Source: a virus
Strand: one strand, 5' to 3'
DNA: 34,489 nucleotides
IMG/VR virus record: IMGVR_UViG_3300006802_000271
Span: 1 to 34,489 of that record
The notes below the pieces were generated by a model. That model was not told the origin of the DNA. It ran no database searches and saw only the letters and a list, made by a program, of their open reading frames with translations. Made by a program: the position numbers and the translations under genes. Shown here piece by piece: positions 29,165 to 34,489 of the stretch (the stretch's first letter is position 1; every line of letters begins with the position of its first letter).

Positions 29165-29524
29165 ATGGCTGTTCAAGTTTCACAACCAAAGAAAAAGAAT
29201 GAACTAGGCGAACTAGGTGCGGTAGTCAATATTGCTCAGGGTGGCGCTAGGTTAATGGGTGGTGACCCCACAGGTGCTATCAGTGTTGCACAGGGAGCTA
29301 GCTCTTTAGATCAGCAGCAGCAAGGCGGCCCACAAGGTATAGCAGCAGCAGAGAGGCGATTAGGCCCACAGGCTGCAGCCCTTCCAGAACCAGCAGACCC
29401 TATGCAGGCAGTAGAGCAAGCACAGGCAGCAGTAACTAACTTACCACCAGACCAGCAGAAACAGTTTGCACCAGCTCTACAGGCTGGCTCTGCAGCATTG
29501 AGAAGACAGAGAGGATTAGCCTAA
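29165..29524 (+). CDS. Small Gln/Ala-rich virion-associated protein
   Basis: 119 residues: a basic start (VSQPKKKNELGELG), then QGGARLMGGDPTGAISVAQG, repeated Gln tracts (DQQQQGGPQG) and an Ala/Pro-rich tail. It lies between two ejection proteins with TAATG coupling and an AGGGG site, so it is probably part of the same internal complex. No domain recognised. Confidence 0.55.
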   Translation: MAVQVSQPKKKNELGELGAVVNIAQGGARLMGGDPTGAISVAQGASSLDQQQQGGPQGIAAAERRLGPQAAALPEPADPMQAVEQAQAAVTNLPPDQQKQFAPALQAGSAALRRQRGLA

Positions 29525-30576
29525 TGGTAGTAGCAGTTCAAAGACCTAGAAGAGAATCAGATTTAGATACAGTTCTTAAAGGCCTTCAGGTTGTTGGTGG
29601 TGTTCTTAATATCAAAGACCAGCTTGGAGCTGCAGAGAGGCTTAAGGCCCAGCAAGACAGACAAGCGACTCTTGACGCTAGGGCGCAGGAAAAGCACGAG
29701 CTAGATGTTGAATCAGCAGGGCTAGCAAAATCTGCAGTAGAGAGAAAACTAGCTAAAGAAGAGCGTTTTGCTGCTGGTAAGTTATCCCCAATGGAAGCCC
29801 AGCAAGAGGGCTTGGTTGAATCACCTAAAGGGCTAGCTGGTGGCATTACTATCACAGACCCAGAAACAGGATTAGCTAGGACTATGGTCCCTAGATCCCA
29901 GATTGAGTCAAGGCAGAGAAGTGAAGCACTAGCAGAGCAAAGACAGTTCAATAATGAAATGAAGCTTATCAACTTAGAAATGAAGAAATCACAAAATGAA
30001 GAAAAAAGACGTAAGCTAAAAAACACTGCTATAGAGAAGCTTACCAATAACTTTAAAAAAGACGGTGTTCCAGAGATGTACGCAGCTCTAAGAGAGTTAG
30101 ATGACCTGCTAGATATTGATGGTGATGATGATATTGACGGCGTGGGCGCTACGGCGAAACTCCCTGATTTAATGGTTTCAAATAAAGGCAGGAACATAAG
30201 AAAAAAATTAGCAAACCTATTTAACGTTATATTAAAAACTAGGTCAGGTGGCGCGGTTACACCTCAAGAGGCCCAAAGGCTTGTAGATGAATTAAAGGGC
30301 CAGATGGGTAGTGATTTAGACATAAGGCAAGGTTTAAGAAATGTTAGATCAGGGCTTAGAGCTAATATAGAAAACAGAGAGGCAGGCATAGACCCAGAGG
30401 TACTAAGCGCATATAGGGAGCGGGCTAAGTCTATAAGCAGCTCTGATAATCTTTTTAAAGAGATTGCCAGAGATGATGCAAGGGCAATTGCCAGAGATGA
30501 GCTAGGGTTTTCAAATGATGACTATCAGGCAGAGCTAAGAAGGCGTGGCTTAGTCCCTAACACAGCGGAGAAGTAA
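29524..30576 (+). CDS. Ejection-type internal protein with a calcium-loop-like motif
   Basis: 350 residues. A coiled N-terminal region (RQATLDARAQEKHELDVESA and more) leads to a linker with DPETGLARTMVPRSQ. A second helix set includes DDLLDIDGDDDIDGVG (193-208), a D-x-D-G-D-x-D-x-D pattern like a calcium-binding loop of EF-hand or dockerin type. The C-terminal third is helical and basic. It starts on the previous stop. Position corresponds to P22 gp20-like ejection proteins. Confidence 0.65.
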   Translation: MVVAVQRPRRESDLDTVLKGLQVVGGVLNIKDQLGAAERLKAQQDRQATLDARAQEKHELDVESAGLAKSAVERKLAKEERFAAGKLSPMEAQQEGLVESPKGLAGGITITDPETGLARTMVPRSQIESRQRSEALAEQRQFNNEMKLINLEMKKSQNEEKRRKLKNTAIEKLTNNFKKDGVPEMYAALRELDDLLDIDGDDDIDGVGATAKLPDLMVSNKGRNIRKKLANLFNVILKTRSGGAVTPQEAQRLVDELKGQMGSDLDIRQGLRNVRSGLRANIENREAGIDPEVLSAYRERAKSISSSDNLFKEIARDDARAIARDELGFSNDDYQAELRRRGLVPNTAEK

Positions 30577-32681
30577 TGGCTGATTTATCTAAAATGTCAG
30601 ACGAGGAACTAATGCAAAGGGCAAAAGCTGCTTCTGCACCTAAGCCTAAAGCCGATCTTTCTGCTATGAGCAATGAAGAGCTAATGCAGCGGGCTGCTGG
30701 TGTTCACGAGCAACCAGAGCCTAGCATTGGTCAACAAGTACTAGGCGGCGTGATAGCTGCTGGTGAGTTTGTTGATAAATATACGGGAGCGCCAACACGC
30801 GCTGCTATTGGTGAGTTAATACCTAGTAGGCCTAGGATGCCAGCACCTAAGCAAGTCGAGGGTGTGCCTATGGGTTCTGAGTTTCTTGGTACAGGTGTCA
30901 CTGCACCACCTGCATTTGGTGGCGGTTCTGTAGTTGGTGCTATTGAAAAGTTTGGCGAGCAGTTTGGTGAGGATCCCAGAACGGCCCCAACTGGAAAAGA
31001 ATTGGCCACAAGAATGGGCGCTAGTGAAGAGGAAAGCCTTAGGGTGCCATTCACAGATTTCACTTTCTCACCAGCAGGCGCTGCTGGGCTTACTCTTGAA
31101 ATACTTGCAGACCCAACAAACTTAATACCATTTTCTGCAGCTGGTAAAGTTGTATCAAAAACATCAGCAGGCATAGCAAAGGCTGGTAAAACCGCTACAA
31201 AGGCAGCAGCAAGCACTGCAGCAAAGTCAGCAAAAGTATCAGCAGACATAGCAAGAAAAACGCCACCAGTTAAGATTGCTGAAAACAGCGCCAAAAAGGT
31301 GGCTGATATTGTATCTGGTTATGTTAACCCGAAGCAGGCGGCTAACTTTGAACGCATGAAAAAAACAGCTTTAAAAAATGGGATTGACCCCAAAACGCTA
31401 CCAGACCAGGTTGAGTTTGGTGCAGAGTCATCTTTGGGTAAACTATCTAGGGCACAGGCTGAGGTTGATATCAACAATGAGCTAAGCCAGAAATTTATCC
31501 AAAGTTTGCAAAACACTGAGCAGGCCCTAGAAAATCGAATAATAAAGATAGGCAAAGTTTCAAGGCCACCAGATGCACTTGAGGCTGGTAATGTTATTCT
31601 TGATGGTGTCCAAAAAACTTTTAACTCTCTATTTGGTGACTTTGCGGTTACCTACAAGCAGTTAACTGATGCAGTGCCAGGCTTAAGGCTTACTGATGAT
31701 GCCAGTGATAACATGGTATCAAAGCTAGAGAGCATTCTATCATCTGCAGAAAGGCGCTCTAGGGTTGCATCTGTTGGTGCAGAGGCAGCACAAGCAAGGC
31801 AGGTTGCTGATAATGTTTTTAATATATTATCTTTAGGCGATAACATCGATGATTTAGTGTTAAAGCTTCACAGCATCGGGAATGCTGGTTATGTCTCAAA
31901 GTTTGCCAGGGGTGTTGATATTGCCCCAGATGAAAAGGCTTTTAGAGAAATTTATGATGTTTTAAAAGATGCAATCATTGACTCAGTGAGGTCAGCTGAC
32001 CCAGCTGTTGCTGATGACCTTATAGAGACTAATGCAAGAATATCTAAGTTTTTAAAGGCAAGAGAGCCAATTGAGAATATCTTAACAGATGGCAGAAAAG
32101 CACCAGAAAACATCTTTAAATCACTGGTTACAAATGGAGACTCTAAAAGAATAGAGGCATTAAAAGAAGTTATGCCAGCTGATGACTTTGCTGCATTAAA
32201 GTCAACGTACTTAGAAAACCTAGTTAAAAGAAATGCAGACGGCAATGTAAGCTTTATGCAAACATCAAACAAGTTGGCTAACAAGGTTGAGCAAATAAGA
32301 TTATCTAAAATGCTTAGCGAGCAAGAGCTAACTGATGTTGCTGAGATATTAGAGCTTGGAAGAAATCACGGGAACATGGTTTTAAATCATTCAAACACTA
32401 ATGTCAGAGAGTTTATCACAAACTTATTTGACGGCATCAAAACAACATTTTTAAACGAAGAAATATTAAGCGCGATGAGAAGTAGGGCTCGGAAACTTGG
32501 GCCTCCAACACCACCAGCAGGGTTGAGGCCACCTAGTGTGCCTGTAGCACCTTTAGGGCCAGCAAGACCACAGGGCTTAATGCCACCAGCACCGCGATCA
32601 TCAGGGCTAGCTAGGGCTTTGGGCAGATTACCTGTAACAACACCGATAAAACCTTTTCAAAACAGAGAGGATAGAAAATAA
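30576..32681 (+). CDS. Large ejection-type internal virion protein (gp16-like position)
   Basis: 701 residues, mostly helical. The N-terminus carries a doubled motif, DLSKMSDEELMQRA and DLSAMSNEELMQRA (3-16 and 27-40), 24 residues apart. Then come a Gly-rich region with VVGAIEKF and the membrane-active-looking ILADPTNLIPFSAAGK, long helical stretches (ADIARKTPPVKIAENSAKKV onward) and a Pro/Arg-rich end (PPAGLRPPSVPVAPLGPARP). No peptidoglycan hydrolase catalytic motif was found, although gp16-type proteins can carry one. Last gene before the fibre, which begins on its stop (TAATG). Confidence 0.7.
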   Translation: MADLSKMSDEELMQRAKAASAPKPKADLSAMSNEELMQRAAGVHEQPEPSIGQQVLGGVIAAGEFVDKYTGAPTRAAIGELIPSRPRMPAPKQVEGVPMGSEFLGTGVTAPPAFGGGSVVGAIEKFGEQFGEDPRTAPTGKELATRMGASEEESLRVPFTDFTFSPAGAAGLTLEILADPTNLIPFSAAGKVVSKTSAGIAKAGKTATKAAASTAAKSAKVSADIARKTPPVKIAENSAKKVADIVSGYVNPKQAANFERMKKTALKNGIDPKTLPDQVEFGAESSLGKLSRAQAEVDINNELSQKFIQSLQNTEQALENRIIKIGKVSRPPDALEAGNVILDGVQKTFNSLFGDFAVTYKQLTDAVPGLRLTDDASDNMVSKLESILSSAERRSRVASVGAEAAQARQVADNVFNILSLGDNIDDLVLKLHSIGNAGYVSKFARGVDIAPDEKAFREIYDVLKDAIIDSVRSADPAVADDLIETNARISKFLKAREPIENILTDGRKAPENIFKSLVTNGDSKRIEALKEVMPADDFAALKSTYLENLVKRNADGNVSFMQTSNKLANKVEQIRLSKMLSEQELTDVAEILELGRNHGNMVLNHSNTNVREFITNLFDGIKTTFLNEEILSAMRSRARKLGPPTPPAGLRPPSVPVAPLGPARPQGLMPPAPRSSGLARALGRLPVTTPIKPFQNREDRK

Positions 32682-34489
32682 TGGCTAGTCCAGCGATCAC
32701 ATATACTTTTAGTAATGGTACGACGGCATCGGCGACAGAAGTCAATCAAAATTTTTCAGATTTAGTTAATGGACTAACTAATGGGGCCACAGGCTTTGAC
32801 TTGACCATAAATGACTTAACCACGCTTGGCACTGTTGTTTTGACAGCTCCACAGATACAGGATACCAGCAGCGACCACCAGTATGTATTTGCTGTAAGCG
32901 AGCTTGCGGCAGATAGAACGGTCACACTTCCGCTACTTACTGACAATGATGAGTTTGTGTTTAAAGATCATGCCGTGACTATGAGCAATAAGACTTTTGT
33001 TGCTCCGGCATTGGGTACTCCTGCAAGCGGCACACTAACAAATTGTACTGGTCTGCCGATTAGCACAGGTGTTTCAGGACTAGCGGCAGGTATAGCGGAT
33101 TTTTTGGCAACACCAAGCAGCGCAAACTTGATAACAGCAGTTACCGACGAAACAGGCACAGGAGCCCTAGTATTTGCGACCAGCCCAACGCTAGTCACAC
33201 CTATACTTGGCACTCCAACAAGCGGCACACTGACAAATTGTACAGGACTACCTACTGCTGGAATTTCTGATTTAGGCTCTAATGTAGCTACATTTTTAAC
33301 AACGCCAACGGATGCGAATTTCAAGGCCACGATCACTGGCACAGGGTCAGGCGGTAACGTGGTATTTGCAACGGCTCCAACGATCACAAGCCCGCAGCTT
33401 AGTGGCGCGACAATGGATATTCAATTTGGCACTGGTACTGATACTTCAACTTTCATACCTCCAAAGGTAACAACATCACAGCGTACAGGGTTGACTGATG
33501 TTGACGGATTGCTTGTTTATGATACCGATCTTGATAGCCTGTTTACTAACGACGGCTCAACTTGGAGTCAGGTTGGTTCTGGTGCAGGTGGCGGTGGTAA
33601 GAACTATGTGACTAACCCTAGTGCAGCGACATCTATCACAGGATGGACAGCTTTTGATTCTAACGTATCTGTCGGAAGAAACACGACTCCCGGCGATCTT
33701 CCAAGAGAGCAAACAACTGGTACAGGTATTGAGATACTTGGATCGGCTACTGATTCTACAGCCTCATATGTTTATTATGATTTTGACCTAGACGATGTAG
33801 ACACTGGAAAGCTTTTAGGCTTAGAGTTTGCTGTTAAAGTTAAAGGCACATATGCCGATGATGACATTCAAGTTTTCTTAGCGGCTCAATCAGCTAGAGC
33901 AACGGCAATAGCTACTCCAAACAATACTGACATTAAAGCTCAGGATAAGGTTTTCAAAGCAAGCTTTCTTACTACCAGTACAACAGCGGTATCTCTTGTT
34001 TTTAAATTCACAGATAATCTAACAGCTACCGAGGGTATCGTAATCTCCGATGTGAAGGTAACTCCTGATGTTGCTGCTAGCGGTGCGGTTGTTGGGAGTT
34101 GGGAGGACTTTACACCAACGTCACCAGACCTTAACGTCAACACTTGGACAACGCAAGAAGGCAGGTGGCGCAGGGTTGGCGAAGAAATGGAGGTTGAATG
34201 TTACCTTGAAGTTAACGGAAGCAATGGGTCTGGCAATTTAACTTTCAATATTCCAAGCGGCTATACAATTGACACCGTAAAATTGAAAGGCGAAGGGTTT
34301 CCGTTAGGCGGTTGCCCGATTGGTTATGGTGTTGGTCACGATTCTGGTTCTAGGTATCAAAGTATAGAGGTATATTATGAATCAACTACATCGGTACATT
34401 TACACAATTTCAGAGACGACGGCACGCAAATTATCCCCGTAGCTATGGATTATACAGATGCACAGGCTCAAGATAAATACCAGTTTCGA
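32681..34489 (+). CDS. Tail fibre / receptor-binding protein, N-terminal part (continues at 1)
   Basis: ATG 32681 overlaps the previous stop. The frame stays open to the window end and continues at base 1 (position 34367 equals 1), giving 936 residues in all. The N-terminal 90 residues (SPAITYTFSNGTTASATEVN) probably attach to the nozzle. Tandem repeats of about 65 residues follow, with the phrase LGTPxSGTLTNCTGLP. Then there is a beta domain (YDFDLDDVDTGKLLGLEF) and WEDFTPTSPDLNVNTWTTQE, the start of the first of the repeating C-terminal modules. The gene is not visible as a whole if only complete frames within the window are considered. Confidence 0.85.
   Translation, partial: MASPAITYTFSNGTTASATEVNQNFSDLVNGLTNGATGFDLTINDLTTLGTVVLTAPQIQDTSSDHQYVFAVSELAADRTVTLPLLTDNDEFVFKDHAVTMSNKTFVAPALGTPASGTLTNCTGLPISTGVSGLAAGIADFLATPSSANLITAVTDETGTGALVFATSPTLVTPILGTPTSGTLTNCTGLPTAGISDLGSNVATFLTTPTDANFKATITGTGSGGNVVFATAPTITSPQLSGATMDIQFGTGTDTSTFIPPKVTTSQRTGLTDVDGLLVYDTDLDSLFTNDGSTWSQVGSGAGGGGKNYVTNPSAATSITGWTAFDSNVSVGRNTTPGDLPREQTTGTGIEILGSATDSTASYVYYDFDLDDVDTGKLLGLEFAVKVKGTYADDDIQVFLAAQSARATAIATPNNTDIKAQDKVFKASFLTTSTTAVSLVFKFTDNLTATEGIVISDVKVTPDVAASGAVVGSWEDFTPTSPDLNVNTWTTQEGRWRRVGEEMEVECYLEVNGSNGSGNLTFNIPSGYTIDTVKLKGEGFPLGGCPIGYGVGHDSGSRYQSIEVYYESTTSVHLHNFRDDGTQIIPVAMDYTDAQAQDKYQFR
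33011..33400 (+). repeat. 195-base tandem coding repeat in the fibre
   Basis: The phrase encoded at 33011-33057 recurs at about 33206-33252, a period of 195 bases (65 residues); the shared reading LGTP-[AT]-SGTLTNCTGLP is kept with synonymous changes. A diverged third copy begins near 33395 after the shared VVFAT/LVFAT-x-PT phrase. This phrase is familiar from many phage fibres. Confidence 0.75.
34367..34489. repeat. Terminal direct repeat, right copy
   Basis: Identical to 1-123. It is the overlap closing the circle; the non-redundant genome is 34,366 bases. Confidence 0.95.

Noticed and set aside
29586-30197. Long leftward frame (203 residues) over the ejection gene
   Set aside because: Ser/Ala/Leu-rich antisense shadow of a Gln/Ala/Arg-rich gene, with no start signals and surrounded by coupled rightward genes.
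30731-31294. Leftward 187-residue frame over the large ejection gene
   Set aside because: Same reason: an antisense product of Ala/Lys-rich coding sequence, lying inside a well-supported gene.
33011-33400. Fibre tandem repeat as a diversity-generating retroelement target
   Set aside because: No reverse transcriptase or template repeat is present; the repeat phrase is common in phage fibres and differs mainly by synonymous changes.
1-34489. Integrase, tRNA genes, CRISPR arrays, insertion sequences
   Set aside because: No tyrosine or serine recombinase motif, cloverleaf, spaced short repeats or transposase was recognised on either strand by reading; a dedicated scan was not possible.

Overview
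This window reads as one complete circular phage genome of 34,366 unique bases. Bases 34367-34489 repeat bases 1-123 exactly, and one open reading frame runs without interruption through that join. It encodes a tail fibre of about 936 residues, so the window ends are an arbitrary cut of a circular or circularly permuted molecule. The gene set is that of a short-tailed (podovirus-like) member of Caudoviricetes. Portal, scaffold, coat, adaptor, tail nozzle, three to four ejection-type proteins and a fibre follow in P22-like order, and there is no tape measure, sheath or tube gene. A lipoprotein with a clear lipobox, an M15-type endolysin and strong Shine-Dalgarno sites point to a Gram-negative bacterial host. 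No integrase, tRNA, polymerase, primase, helicase or CRISPR array was seen.

Layout. (a) 1-1125: the C-terminal part of the tail fibre. (b) 1163-6115, rightward: a near-consensus sigma70 promoter, then a translationally coupled sugar cassette (PseB-like dehydratase, Gfo/Idh-type oxidoreductase, SpsF-like cytidylyltransferase, class III aminotransferase, a small unknown protein and a GNAT acetyltransferase), then small membrane or amphipathic proteins and a terminator. (c) 6139-8436, leftward: a recombination module of SSB, an unknown protein, ERF annealase and RecE-like exonuclease. (d) 8482-9343, rightward: M15-type endolysin and RusA resolvase. (e) 9300-11202, leftward: metallophosphoesterase, HExxH metallopeptidase and three unknown proteins. 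(f) 11203-12120: a control region with opposing promoters, palindromes, tandem hairpins, a leftward terminator and two small genes. (g) 12121-16957, rightward: a small membrane protein, probable small terminase, coiled-coil, membrane and Fis-like proteins, a lipoprotein, and three tandem receptor-binding-type proteins, the last with a LamG-like domain. (h) 16965-34489: NeuB-type synthase, large terminase, zinc ribbon, portal (split by a frameshift), scaffold, coat, decoration protein, a Maf/DUF115-type transferase, a C2H2 zinc-finger protein, adaptor, nozzle, ejection proteins and the fibre.

The most striking feature is a dispersed set of nonulosonic-acid (sialic, pseudaminic or legionaminic acid-like) genes. 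Synthesis and activation genes lie downstream of the fibre, a NeuB-type synthase touches the large terminase, and a DUF115/Maf-type glycosyltransferase candidate sits between the decoration and adaptor genes of the head operon. I infer that the phage makes or redirects a CMP-activated sugar acid and may attach it to its own virion proteins. The pathway is incomplete by classical standards: no hydrolase or 2-epimerase (NeuC/PseG) and no DegT-family aminotransferase was found.
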